Under the pieces are notes generated by a model. The model was not told where the DNA came from. It ran no database searches and saw only the letters and a list, made by a program, of their open reading frames with translations. A stretch of DNA of 39,649 nt from Candidatus Aminicenantes bacterium RBG_16_66_30 (lineage in GTDB: Bacteria; Acidobacteriota; Aminicenantia; Aminicenantales; Saccharicenantaceae): contig MEYC01000040.1 in assembly GCA_001775715.1 (NCBI GenBank), forward strand, positions 20,894 to 60,542. Direction: 5' to 3'. A program made the translations under genes and the position numbers. This document shows, piece after piece, positions 15,430 to 23,550 of the stretch. The first letter of the stretch is position 1; each line of letters begins with the position of its first letter.

Positions 15430-16917
15430 TTAGAACAGGAAGCGGAAGCCGACGCCGGTCTTGTAGTTCTGATTGAAGTCCCGGCCGATCGGGAGGCGGA
15501 ACTCGAAGAACAGCTGGCCCTTGCTCGTCCACTTGTCGAAGACCTCGAAGCCCATCTGGACGGGCAGGTCGAGGCCGAACTTGTGGTCGTCCGTAAGGAC
15601 GAGCGGATCGTTGCTCTGGGTCTTCGAGCTGACGCCGAGGCCCACGCCGGCGAAAAAGCTGTCGAAGTGGCCGTTGATGAGGGCGTCGCCGGTGAAGACG
15701 AGCTTCCAAGGGCTGCCCGCGAACGGGATACCGCCGCCGGCGCTCAGAGTGAAGCTCCACTTGTCCGGGGTGATCCAGGAGAACAGGCCGGCCCGCAGGA
15801 AGCCGTAGAGGGCCGTGCTGCCGCCGTAGAGGCCGAGCCCGCCGCCGACGGTCCAGAAGAGCTTCTTCTGGGTGACCTCGAAGGTCAGCCGGCAGGGATC
15901 GGAGGCCGGAGACTGGGCGCCGTCGTTGTCGAAGACGGTCGTGCTGATCGTGTAGGTCCCGGGCTTGGTGAAGACCTTCTCCCAGGTCCAGGGCTTGCGC
16001 GTCGTCACGCAGGTGTCGATGACGTTGCCCTGGGCATCGAGGAGCTCGAAGACGACCTTGCTGATCTGGCCGTCCGGGTCGCTCGATCCGGAAGCGTCAA
16101 AGGTGATCGGCCGGCCGACGTAGTCCTCGCAAGGCATGCAGGACGTCCAGAGCTTGCAGATCGGCGGGAAGTTGATGGACACCTTGGCGGCGCAGGGATT
16201 GGTCGTGGGCACGCCTTCCATGTTGACGGCCCCGCCCTTGAAAGAATATTCGCCGGGCTTGTCGAACTTGGTCTGCCACTTGGGCGACTGGGGCGTCAGC
16301 TCCTGCGTGGCCACCTTCTGGCCCTGGGCGTCGGTGATCTCCACGGTCATCGACCGGGCGTACTGGGTCCCGCTCATGTCGACCGTGATCGGATCGTTGA
16401 CATTGGCCCTCGTCGGCGTGACGACCAGGCTGCACACGGCCGGCGGGACGAGGTCGACGACCTTGTTGCCGAGGGCGATGTTGCCGCAGCCCTTGGGGAT
16501 GATGAACTGGTACTGCTTCCAGTCCTTCTTGACCGGGACGATGAACACCGGGAGGGGCTCCTTGCCGGCCCACTCGATGTTCCGCGCGACCTTGACTTGA
16601 TCGCGCGCCTTGAAGAGCATCCAGGGGAAGGTCTCTCCGACGGGCACGGTCGTGTCCATCCACTCGGCCGTCTTCATCTGTTCCATGAAGGGCTCATAGA
16701 GCTCGGGGGCCCCGGCCAGGTCGAACCCGGCCTTGATGTCGGCGGAGTTGGCGTCGAAGAGGCCCTTCATCGTCGCCGGGGTCGGCTCCTGGCCCTTGAT
16801 GGTGCAAAACGTATAGAGACCGATCCTCTTGAGCTTGGTGGTCTGGGCATAAGACATCGCCGTCAGCGCGACCAGCGCCAACACGACGAAGATGACGATA
16901 AACTTGCGCGATCTCAT
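15430..16917 (-). CDS. Secreted PKD-domain protein with C-terminal beta-barrel-like region, function unknown
   Basis: A 495-residue exported protein. A signal peptide covers about 1-24 (basic start, VIFVVLALVALTAM core, cleavage near SYA-Q). Residues about 25-160 form an unrecognised domain. Ig-like strands follow at about 160-250. A PKD domain at about 265-350 carries FDASGSSDPDGQI and KPGTYTI. The last 140 residues are Gly/aromatic-rich alternating strands ending GVGFRFLF, with the terminal Phe typical of outer-membrane barrels. It probably sits in the outer membrane with the PKD module on one side. Expression signals are strong: TTGACA-17-TATATA promoter, GGAGGAGG ribosome-binding site and a clean terminator, so it is a one-gene unit and may be abundant. 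No homologue with a known role is recognised. Confidence 0.8.
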   Translation of the reverse strand: MRSRKFIVIFVVLALVALTAMSYAQTTKLKRIGLYTFCTIKGQEPTPATMKGLFDANSADIKAGFDLAGAPELYEPFMEQMKTAEWMDTTVPVGETFPWMLFKARDQVKVARNIEWAGKEPLPVFIVPVKKDWKQYQFIIPKGCGNIALGNKVVDLVPPAVCSLVVTPTRANVNDPITVDMSGTQYARSMTVEITDAQGQKVATQELTPQSPKWQTKFDKPGEYSFKGGAVNMEGVPTTNPCAAKVSINFPPICKLWTSCMPCEDYVGRPITFDASGSSDPDGQISKVVFELLDAQGNVIDTCVTTRKPWTWEKVFTKPGTYTISTTVFDNDGAQSPASDPCRLTFEVTQKKLFWTVGGGLGLYGGSTALYGFLRAGLFSWITPDKWSFTLSAGGGIPFAGSPWKLVFTGDALINGHFDSFFAGVGLGVSSKTQSNDPLVLTDDHKFGLDLPVQMGFEVFDKWTSKGQLFFEFRLPIGRDFNQNYKTGVGFRFLF

Positions 16918-16966
16918 ATAAATCCTCCTCCGTTTGTTAGGTATGGATAAACAACTTGCATGAAAT

Positions 16967-16995
16967 TATATAGTCAACCCGGGGGGATTTGTCAA
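16967..16995 (-). promoter_or_regulatory. Strong promoter of the PKD/beta-barrel gene
   Basis: Minus-strand TTGACA (16990-16995), a 17-nt spacer and TATATA (16967-16972); a TATAAT is present two bases further. The TGA inside the TTGACA is the stop codon of the upstream amidotransferase gene. GGAGGAGG lies just before the ATG. Confidence 0.8.
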
Positions 16996-17717
16996 GGAAA
17001 ATCAGGGCTATCCCCCTGGGATCCCCGATCCGCCAGGAAGGCCCTGACGATCCGGCGGATGAGGCCGGAGTCCCGGGGCGCCTGGGCCAGGGCCGCCAGG
17101 AGGACATTCCGACCCTTGAAGCCGCGGTCGACGAGGTCTCGGAGGTTCTTGAACCCCGTCGGGATGTCGATCTCCGGGTGGCACTGCAGGCCCCAGACCG
17201 GCTTGTCCCCGAAACGGAAGGCCTGGATGGGACAGGCGTCGCTCGAGGCCAGGACCTCGAACCCGGCCGGCAGGTCGCAGACCTCGTCATAGTGGATCGA
17301 AAAGGTGAAGGCCGTCGTCCCAACCGGGCCGAGGAGATCGCTCGACCGGTCCATGCGGATGGAGATCCAGCCGATCTCGGGGGCGGCCGCGCGACGGACA
17401 TGAGCTTCGCCGGCCAGAGCGTACGCGAGGAGCTGGTGCCCCCAGCAGCTGCCCAGGACGGCAGCCCCCCGGACGACCGCCTCGCGGAGAATTTCCGCCT
17501 CGGTCAGGGCCCACGGTTCGCGATCGACGATGGACGATTCGGACCCCGTCAGGATGATATGGCTGAACCCGGCGGGGTCGGGGAATTCCCCGTCCCGGGC
17601 GACGAACGCCCTCCAGGGCGCGTTGAGATACCGGCTCCAGTGCTCGACGGGGCGATAGATCGTGGGGTCGATGGAATTGTCGACGATGGCGACGATCGGC
17701 CGGCGGGGGTCCGTCAT
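16992..17717 (-). CDS. Class I glutamine amidotransferase-like protein (GMP synthase glutaminase-like)
   Basis: The chosen ATG at 17717 begins MTDPRRPIVAIVDNSIDP and gives 241 residues. The nucleophile is Cys91 in LGSCWGHQLLA, and the His-Glu pair is His180/Glu182 in QCHPEID, so the full triad is present. HIILTGSESSI near residues 53-63 matches the oxyanion region. This group (stand-alone GATase1, COG0518-like) includes gamma-glutamyl hydrolase-like and GMP synthase-like enzymes; the substrate is not evident, and no synthetase partner is adjacent. A minus-strand TATAAT ends only 7 nt before the ATG, so the message may be leaderless. It lies divergent from the ACT-domain gene and ends inside the -35 box of the next gene. 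Confidence 0.85.
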   Translation of the reverse strand: MTDPRRPIVAIVDNSIDPTIYRPVEHWSRYLNAPWRAFVARDGEFPDPAGFSHIILTGSESSIVDREPWALTEAEILREAVVRGAAVLGSCWGHQLLAYALAGEAHVRRAAAPEIGWISIRMDRSSDLLGPVGTTAFTFSIHYDEVCDLPAGFEVLASSDACPIQAFRFGDKPVWGLQCHPEIDIPTGFKNLRDLVDRGFKGRNVLLAALAQAPRDSGLIRRIVRAFLADRGSQGDSPDFP

Positions 17718-17724
17718 GCCCCCC

Positions 17725-17752
17725 ATTATAAGGGGCGGCGGAGAAAAGACAA
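17725..17752 (-). promoter_or_regulatory. Promoter of the amidotransferase-like gene, suggesting a leaderless message
   Basis: Minus strand TTGTCT (17747-17752), a 16-nt spacer and a perfect TATAAT (17725-17730), ending 7 nt before the ATG at 17717. The start point would fall at or beside the start codon; the bases between are all G followed by one C. Confidence 0.6.
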
Positions 17753-17759
17753 GGACGCC

Positions 17760-17789
17760 TTGTCCGACGCCGCCGGATTCTGGTATAAT
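17760..17789 (+). promoter_or_regulatory. Promoter of the ACT-domain gene
   Basis: TTGTCC (17760-17765), an 18-nt spacer and TATAAT (17784-17789) preceded by TGG, which makes an extended -10. GAGGAG at 17803-17808 is the ribosome-binding site. Confidence 0.7.
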
Positions 17790-17815
17790 CCCCCTCCGCC
17801 ACGAGGAGCACGAAC

Positions 17816-18211
17816 GTGACACATGTAAACGAAGATACCGAACTGACCGTCACGACGCCCGACGAGCCCGGCATCTTCGGACGCGTCCTGGGAACATTGG
17901 CCAACGCCGGCGTCAACGTCAAGGCGATCTACGCCTACTCGGAGGAGGGCCAGGGCCATTTCCACCTGCTCACGTCAGACGCCAAGAAGGCCGAGACCGC
18001 CCTCCGGACCCTGGGCTACAAGGTCAAATCGAAGAAGGTCGTCACCGTGCTCGTCACCGACCGGATCGGCGCGGGGGCCGAGATCGGGGCCCTGCTCGGC
18101 AACGCGGCCATCGACATCCGCTACTCCTACGGGTCATCCTCGGGCGAAGGCAAAACGCTCCTCATCTTCCATACGAGCAACACCCGCAAGGCCCTCGACA
18201 CCCTTAAATAG
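17816..18211 (+). CDS. ACT-domain protein (tandem ACT-like regulator)
   Basis: A 131-residue protein starting at GTG, supported by GAGGAG 7 nt upstream. Residues about 9-70 form an ACT domain (LTVTTPDEPGIFGRVLGTLANAGVNVKA), and about 75-130 a second, shorter repeat starting VVTVLVTDRIGAGAEIGALLGNAAIDI. ACT domains bind small ligands, usually amino acids. No catalytic domain is fused and no amino-acid pathway gene is nearby, so it may be a free regulatory protein. It is transcribed from an extended -10 promoter and divergent from the amidotransferase gene. Ligand unknown. Confidence 0.82.
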   Translation: MTHVNEDTELTVTTPDEPGIFGRVLGTLANAGVNVKAIYAYSEEGQGHFHLLTSDAKKAETALRTLGYKVKSKKVVTVLVTDRIGAGAEIGALLGNAAIDIRYSYGSSSGEGKTLLIFHTSNTRKALDTLK

Positions 18212-18227
18212 GTTTAGGGAAATCCCG

Positions 18228-18256
18228 TTGACAAGACCCCGGAGTTGTCATAAAAT
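18228..18256 (+). promoter_or_regulatory. Strong promoter of the exbD-like gene
   Basis: Perfect TTGACA (18228-18233), a 17-nt spacer and TAAAAT (18251-18256), followed by AAGGAGG (18277-18283) 5 nt before the ATG. These are among the closest matches to consensus in the window. Confidence 0.82.
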
Positions 18257-18288
18257 ACTCGCCTTAGAGTTGTATCAAGGAGGCCACC

Positions 18289-18678
18289 ATGGCAAATGCC
18301 GAGCCTAACGTCGTTCCGCTCTGCGACGTGCTTCTCGTCCTTCTCATCATCTTCATGGTCATCACGCCCCTCGTTCAGAAAGGCATAGATGTCAAGCTGC
18401 CCGAGACCTCCGATTCGACGAGCGGCGGCGGACAGCCCACGGGCCTCATCGTCCTCACTCTGCAGGCTGCGGACGCCGTCGAGATCAACGGCATCAAGTA
18501 CGAGCTCCGCGGGCTCCTCGAAGAGCTCCGGCGCCTCTACAGCGCCCGCCAGGACAAGACCATCTTCATCCGCGCCCTGGCCAAGCTCCCCTTCGCCAAG
18601 GTCATGGAAGTCATCGACATCGCCCGCGGCGCCGGCGTCGAGACGCTCGCCCTGATCCCCGAATACATCGAGAACTGA
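18289..18678 (+). CDS. exbD: ExbD/TolR-family biopolymer transport protein, without an ExbB partner
   Basis: A 129-residue protein with only about 10 residues before the single transmembrane helix: PNVVPLCDVLLVLLIIFMV, where Asp13 matches the proton-channel aspartate of ExbD/TolR/MotB. A periplasmic domain (about 35-129) follows, with the TIFIRALAKLPFAKVMEVIDIARGAGV segment typical of the family. ExbD works with ExbB to harness the proton motive force for TonB or Tol systems. No exbB, tolQ or tonB lies in the window, and the gene has its own strong promoter and ribosome-binding site, so the partner must be elsewhere. The family is certain; whether it serves TonB, Tol or gliding-like machinery is not. 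Confidence 0.9.
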   Translation: MANAEPNVVPLCDVLLVLLIIFMVITPLVQKGIDVKLPETSDSTSGGGQPTGLIVLTLQAADAVEINGIKYELRGLLEELRRLYSARQDKTIFIRALAKLPFAKVMEVIDIARGAGVETLALIPEYIEN

Positions 18679-18687
18679 CCTTTTCCC

Positions 18688-18726
18688 GCGGCCCGGGCGG
18701 GATCCCCTCGGGGGAGGCCCGGCCGC
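18688..18726. terminator. GC-rich hairpin between convergent exbD and acyl-CoA dehydrogenase genes
   Basis: GCGGCCCGGGC and GCCCGGCCGC pair with one bulge, with CCCC/GGGG nested inside. There is no T-tract on the plus strand after it, though TTTT precedes it. Its place between converging genes suits a bidirectional terminator; this is tentative. Confidence 0.4.
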
Positions 18727-18757
18727 GTTCCCCGAACTCGCGGGCGAGGCCCGCCGT

Positions 18758-19912
18758 CTAGCGGCTCCGGATGGGGCCGATCACGTCCCGGGCGATGACC
18801 AGCCGCTGGATCTCGTTCGTCCCCTCGTAGATCTGGAGGAGCTTGGCGTCCCGGACGAGCTTCTCGATCGGATAATCCTTCATGTAGCCGTAGCCGCCAA
18901 AGATCTGCAGCGCTTCGAGGGCGTTCCGCATGGCCACGTCCGAGCCCAGGCACTTGGCCATGGCCGATTCTTTCCTGTTGGGCTTGCCCTTGTCCATGAG
19001 CCAGGCGGCCCGCCAGACGACGAGCCGGGCCGCTTCGACGTCCATGGCCATCTGGGCCAGCTTGAAGGCCGTGGCCTGGAACGTCGCGATGGGCTTGCCG
19101 AACTGGATCCGCGTCTTGGAGTATTCGACGGCGTGCTCGAGGGCCGCCCGGGCGATCCCGACGCCGGCCGCCCCGACTGCGGCCCGGGTCTTGTCGAACG
19201 TCCGCATGGCGACGATGAAACCGAGGCCTTCGCGGCCGAGGAGGTTCGCCGCCGGGATGCGGACGTCCTCGAAGAAAAGCTCCGTGGTGTTCGAGGCCCG
19301 GTGGCCGAACTTGTCCTCGACCTTGCCGACGGTCACTCCGGGGGTCCCGCGCGGCACGACGAAGACGCTCAGGCCCCGCGGCCCCTTCTCCGGAGCCGAG
19401 TTGGCGAAGACGACATAGAGGCTGGCCACGCCGCCGTTGGTGATGAAGCACTTGGAGCCGTTGATGACGTAGTCCGAGCCGTCCTTGCGGGCCGTCGTCC
19501 GGATGGCCGACGTGTCCGAGCCGGCCTCGCGCTCCGTCAAAGCGTAGGAGGCGAAGGCCATCTCCTTGAGGAAGGGCGAGAAGAACCGCTTCTTCTGTTC
19601 GTCCGTGCCGAAGAGGAGGATGGGCGTGAAGGCCAGCGAATTGGCCATCATCGTCGTGTACAGGCCGGCGCATCCCCAAGCGAGCTCTTCGCTGACGATG
19701 GCCAGGTCGAGGTCGCCGAGGCCGACGCCCCCGTGCTCGGCCGGGATCGTGCAGGTCAGGAAGCCGACCTCGAAGGCCTTGCGCATGACATCCTCGGGGA
19801 ACGTGTGTCCCAGGTCATAGGCCGCGGCCTTGGGCCTCATCTCGCCCGCGGCGAAGTCGTGGGCCATCTCCTGGAGGGCGATCTGGTCTTCGGTCAGCTG
19901 GAATTCGATCAC
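18758..19912 (-). CDS. Acyl-CoA dehydrogenase
   Basis: A 384-residue FAD enzyme of standard length that oxidises acyl-CoA to trans-2-enoyl-CoA. The start is a GTG at 19912 with GGGGAGA upstream. Visible motifs: YALTEREAGSDTSAI (flavin and acyl binding, about 122-136), YVINGSKCFITNGG, TRAAVGAAGVGIARAA, RIQFGKPIATFQ, LQIFGGYGYMKDYP and the catalytic Glu363 in IYEGTNEIQRL. Glu at this site places it with the short/medium-chain or butyryl-CoA dehydrogenases, not isovaleryl-CoA dehydrogenase. No ETF or thiolase genes are adjacent. It has its own promoter, with the -35 box overlapping the stop of the radical SAM gene upstream, so it is probably independent of the mre operon. Confidence 0.95.
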   Translation of the reverse strand: MIEFQLTEDQIALQEMAHDFAAGEMRPKAAAYDLGHTFPEDVMRKAFEVGFLTCTIPAEHGGVGLGDLDLAIVSEELAWGCAGLYTTMMANSLAFTPILLFGTDEQKKRFFSPFLKEMAFASYALTEREAGSDTSAIRTTARKDGSDYVINGSKCFITNGGVASLYVVFANSAPEKGPRGLSVFVVPRGTPGVTVGKVEDKFGHRASNTTELFFEDVRIPAANLLGREGLGFIVAMRTFDKTRAAVGAAGVGIARAALEHAVEYSKTRIQFGKPIATFQATAFKLAQMAMDVEAARLVVWRAAWLMDKGKPNRKESAMAKCLGSDVAMRNALEALQIFGGYGYMKDYPIEKLVRDAKLLQIYEGTNEIQRLVIARDVIGPIRSR

Positions 19913-19945
19913 GGATCATTCTCCCCTGGACGAAAATCCTGCCGC

Positions 19946-19974
19946 AGTGTACCGGAATGGGCGGACCCTGTCAA
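19946..19974 (-). promoter_or_regulatory. Promoter of the acyl-CoA dehydrogenase gene
   Basis: Minus-strand TTGACA (19969-19974), a 17-nt spacer and TACACT (19946-19951). The TGA within TTGACA is the stop codon of the upstream radical SAM gene, the same arrangement as at 16990-16995. Confidence 0.7.
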
Positions 19975-22463
19975 TTCCGCAGGACGACCCGATCGCGGCG
20001 GACGAGGAAGGCGGGCGCCTCGACGCCGAAGACGGCCTGGACGATGTCCTGGACGCGGGCGCCCTTCGTCGGCAGAGGCGGCAAGGTCAGGATGAGGCGC
20101 CGGCCGCGCAAAGCGAAGTCCGGGGACGGGGCGCCGGCCGGCGCGGCCTTGAAGCTCCCGAGCGCGGCCCGGAGGCCGGCCGCGGTCCGGGCCGGGCCCG
20201 CGTCGGCGCTTTTCCAGTCGACCGAATAAACGAGCCCCTCCATCGCGTTGGCGAGCGAAGGCGCCCCGGCCGGAAGCTGTTCGAGGCTCGAGAACCTGAC
20301 GCCCGGCGGAAGGCTCCGGTTGATCCGCCGCAGGAACTCGGCCGCCTCGATCCGCCGGCCGGAACGGAACTCGAGGACTTCGCGCCGGGCCTCCATGCCG
20401 AGCGGCAGGGCCGGGCCGTAAGCGAAGTCCATCTTGGGATGGAAGCCCTGGGTCTTGCGGACCTCGATCCCGGCCCTACGGAAGGCCCGCTGGATGACGT
20501 GGATAAGGTCGATGTGGGAGAGATAACGGGCCTTTCCCCTCTTCGAATAGACCGCCCGGTATCTCAGGATCCCGTCGGCCGTCTCGCCGGCCGGACCGGC
20601 CGGGAGCGGCGGCGGCGCGATCGCCGCCGGGCGGGCCCGCCTCTTCCAGGAGCGGGTATCGCATCCCTGGCATTCGGCGCAGGAGCGTTCGAGGCAGCCC
20701 GGCGTCCGCTCGCCGCGAAGGGCGGCCGCGAGCTCCCTGGCGAGAAGGCTCTTCTTGAGGCCGGTTGCGAGGGGGTCCCACGGGAGCGGCGCGTCGAGAG
20801 GAAGGGGCTTGAGGTAATCCCGGGGATCGATCCCGGCGGCCGCGAAGGCGTCTTTCCAGGCCCCCGTGTCGAGCTTGTCGTCCCAACCGTCGAACCGGGC
20901 TCCCCTCTTCCAGGCGTCGACGAGGACCGGACCGAGCCGCCGGTCGCCGCGTGAGAAGACGGCCTCGAGAACGGAGGTGGCCAGCGGGTGCGTCTTGACC
21001 TCGACGCTCCGGAAGCGGCGGAGCTCGGACCGGATGAAGGCCTGTTTATCCGCGAGCACGGCCTCGTCGTCCATGCCCAGCCACTGGAAGGGCGTGTGCG
21101 GCTTCGGAATGAAAGAGGACACGCTGACATGGATGCGCGGGGCGGACCCGAGGATGGACCGGCCGAGCTCGACGGTCGAGCGGACGAGATCGACGATCCC
21201 GGCCAGGTCCTCGGCGGTCTCCGTCGGGAGTCCGACCATGAAGTAGAGCTTGACGAGCTTCCAGCCGCCCTCGAAGGCGAAGGTCAGGGCGTCCCGGATC
21301 TCGTGGTCATCGAGCTTCTTGTCGATCACGGCCCGGAGGCGCTCCGTCCCCGCTTCGGGGACGAGGGTGAAGCCGGTCTTACGGACCTTGAGGATGTTCT
21401 CCACGAGGTCGCGCGACAGCCGCCCAGGACGCAGCGACGAGAGCGACAGGGAGATCTTCTCCCGGGCCAGGTCTTCCATGAGCGCGCCGACGATCCTCTC
21501 GAGGTCGGGATGGTCGCCGACGGAGAGGGCCGAAAGCGAGGCGTCCTCGTAGCCCGTCTGCCGGAGGCTCCGCAGGGCCGTCCGGCGGACGAAGCCGGGG
21601 TCCTTCGGGCGATGCGGGAAATAGAGGCTCGAGGCCTGGCAGAAGCGGCAGGACTGGGGACAGCCGCGGGCGGCTTCGAGGGCCACGCGGTCGAAGACGA
21701 CGCGCAGGCTGGGGACGACGATCTTCTCCGGAAAGAACGACCGGGAGAAATCCTTGACGAGCCGCTTGTGGACCGTCGCCGGCGCGCCGGGCCCGGGCCG
21801 GGGGACGACGAGCGGCGAGCCCGTCCCGGCCTCGACGCGATAGAGCGAGGGCACGTATACGCCGTCGATCCGGGCGAGCTCGCGGAGGGCGTCCCGCCGC
21901 GGCACGCGGCGCTCGCGGAGGCCGGAGACGGCCTTGACGATCTCGGGGAAGCCCTCCTCCCCGTCGCCGAGGAAGACGAGGTCGAAGAGATCGGCCACGG
22001 GCTCGGGATTGAAGGCCGCGGGCCCGCCGGCGATGACCCAGGGATCGTCCTCTCCCCTCTCGGCCGACGTCAGGGGGATGCCGCCGAGGTCGAGCATCGT
22101 CAGGACGTTCGAATCGTTGAGCTCGTAGAGCAGCGAGAACCCGACGATGTCGAAGGCGCGGAGCGGGATCCCGTTCTCGAGCGAGGCGAGGGGGATCCCG
22201 GCGGCCCGGAGCTCCCGCTCGAGGTCCGGCCAGGGCGCGAAGACCCTCTCGGCGAGCACGCTCCGGTCCCGGTTGAGCAGGGCGTACAGGATCTTCTGGC
22301 CGAGATAGGACATGCCGATCTCGTAGACGTCGGGGAAGGCCAGGGCGACCTTGGTCCGGACGCGGGCCGGGTCCTTGCGGATCTCGTTCCACTCGCCGCC
22401 GACATACCGCCCCGGCTTCTCGACGCGGGCGAGGACGCGGGCGAGCGGCCCTTTCTCAGACAT
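19971..22463 (-). CDS. Radical SAM protein fused to a DUF2344 domain (TIGR03960 + TIGR03936 type)
   Basis: An 830-residue fusion. The first 600 residues are a B12-binding-like/radical SAM protein of the TIGR03960 type: KVALAFPDVYEIGMSYLG near the N-terminus, WVIAGGPAAFNPEPVADL, the cluster Cys268-xxx-Cys272-xx-Cys275 (GCPQSCRFC), TLVPEAGTERLR and KLYFMVGLPTET. A Cys-rich linker (about 605-625, CLERSCAECQGC) leads to a DUF2344 domain (about 650-830) opening with YRAVYSKRGKARYLSHIDL. In many bacteria these are encoded upstream of ribonuclease G and rplU; the reaction is unknown, with a suspected link to rRNA or ribosome biology. It is the last gene of the mre operon and overlaps rodA by 8 nt; no rng follows here. 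Confidence 0.9.
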   Translation of the reverse strand: MSEKGPLARVLARVEKPGRYVGGEWNEIRKDPARVRTKVALAFPDVYEIGMSYLGQKILYALLNRDRSVLAERVFAPWPDLERELRAAGIPLASLENGIPLRAFDIVGFSLLYELNDSNVLTMLDLGGIPLTSAERGEDDPWVIAGGPAAFNPEPVADLFDLVFLGDGEEGFPEIVKAVSGLRERRVPRRDALRELARIDGVYVPSLYRVEAGTGSPLVVPRPGPGAPATVHKRLVKDFSRSFFPEKIVVPSLRVVFDRVALEAARGCPQSCRFCQASSLYFPHRPKDPGFVRRTALRSLRQTGYEDASLSALSVGDHPDLERIVGALMEDLAREKISLSLSSLRPGRLSRDLVENILKVRKTGFTLVPEAGTERLRAVIDKKLDDHEIRDALTFAFEGGWKLVKLYFMVGLPTETAEDLAGIVDLVRSTVELGRSILGSAPRIHVSVSSFIPKPHTPFQWLGMDDEAVLADKQAFIRSELRRFRSVEVKTHPLATSVLEAVFSRGDRRLGPVLVDAWKRGARFDGWDDKLDTGAWKDAFAAAGIDPRDYLKPLPLDAPLPWDPLATGLKKSLLARELAAALRGERTPGCLERSCAECQGCDTRSWKRRARPAAIAPPPLPAGPAGETADGILRYRAVYSKRGKARYLSHIDLIHVIQRAFRRAGIEVRKTQGFHPKMDFAYGPALPLGMEARREVLEFRSGRRIEAAEFLRRINRSLPPGVRFSSLEQLPAGAPSLANAMEGLVYSVDWKSADAGPARTAAGLRAALGSFKAAPAGAPSPDFALRGRRLILTLPPLPTKGARVQDIVQAVFGVEAPAFLVRRDRVVLRN

Positions 22464-23550
22464 TGGCGAAGCGTCTCATCTTCACGTTGAGCACGAGCCC
22501 GCAGGCGACGAAGCTCGTGAGCAGGGACGAACCGCCGTAGCTCAGGAAGGGCAGAGTGATGCCCACGACGGGGAAGAGGCCGATGATCATGAGGATGTTG
22601 ACCAGGAACTGGAAGGCGATGAGCAGGGAGGCCGTGAAGATGATGTAGACGCCGGCCCTATCGCGGGCCTTGGCCACTGAGAGGAACATCCGGGCCAGGA
22701 GGGCGAGATAGAGGGCGGCGACAATGAGGACGCCCAGGAATCCGGCCTCCTCGCCGATGACGGAGAAGATAAAGTCGGTGTGCCGGGCCGGCAGGAACCG
22801 CAGCTGGCTTTGGGTGCCTTTCATGAAACCCGCCCCGGCGAAGCCGCCCGACCCGATGGCGATCTTGGACTGGATGACCTGGTAGCCCGATCCCCGCGGG
22901 TCTCCCTGGGGATTGAGGAGCGTCGTCACCCGCCGCTTCTGGTAATCCTTGAGGACGAGGCTCCAGCCGCCGACGCCGGCCAGCAGGGCGGCGACGATGA
23001 AGAGGGCGATCGTCTTCCTCCGCAGCCCGGCCAGGATGAACGCGCCGCCGACGATGGCCGCGAACGTCATGGCCGTCCCCAGATCGGGCTGAAGGACGAT
23101 CAGGAAGAGCGGCACGCCGGCCACGACGAGGGCCCAGAAGGTGGTCGAGGCGGTCAGGTAGGCGCCCTTATACTCGGCGAAGAACCGGGCGAAGACGAGG
23201 ATCATGACGATCTTGGCCAGCTCCGACGGCTGGAGCCGCACCAGCCCCAAGGTGATCCAGCTCTTCGTCCCGGCCACGAGCCGGGCGAAGACAAGGGTCG
23301 CCGCGAGGACGGCCACGATCAGGCCGTAGAAATAGACCGAAAGCGAGACGAAGAACTTGTAGTCGATGGCCACGACGAAGACGAGGACGGCGAGGGAGAT
23401 CCCGAGCCAGATGAGCTGGCGGACGTGGTAGTTGCCGGCCAGGAAATGGGACGAGCTGTAGATGAAGAAGACGCCGATGAGCGCCTGCAGGATGACCAGG
23501 GCGAGGATGACCCAGTCGATCTCCTGGACGAGCCGGCGGTCGATCATCAT
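22456..23550 (-). CDS. rodA: Peptidoglycan glycosyltransferase RodA (SEDS family)
   Basis: The ATG at 23550 overlaps the mrdA stop (ATGA) and begins MMIDRRLVQEIDWVILALV, giving 364 residues; the open frame further upstream lies inside mrdA. Ten or so hydrophobic helices are visible. SEDS signatures: GTKSWITLGLVRLQPSELAKI, LQPDLGTAMTF, and the C-terminal FPVVGITLPFLSYGGSSLL. RodA polymerises lipid II into glycan strands and works with PBP2 in the elongation complex. Gene order mrdA-rodA is the conserved one, with stoichiometry likely set by overlap. Confidence 0.96.
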   Translation of the reverse strand: MMIDRRLVQEIDWVILALVILQALIGVFFIYSSSHFLAGNYHVRQLIWLGISLAVLVFVVAIDYKFFVSLSVYFYGLIVAVLAATLVFARLVAGTKSWITLGLVRLQPSELAKIVMILVFARFFAEYKGAYLTASTTFWALVVAGVPLFLIVLQPDLGTAMTFAAIVGGAFILAGLRRKTIALFIVAALLAGVGGWSLVLKDYQKRRVTTLLNPQGDPRGSGYQVIQSKIAIGSGGFAGAGFMKGTQSQLRFLPARHTDFIFSVIGEEAGFLGVLIVAALYLALLARMFLSVAKARDRAGVYIIFTASLLIAFQFLVNILMIIGLFPVVGITLPFLSYGGSSLLTSFVACGLVLNVKMRRFANV

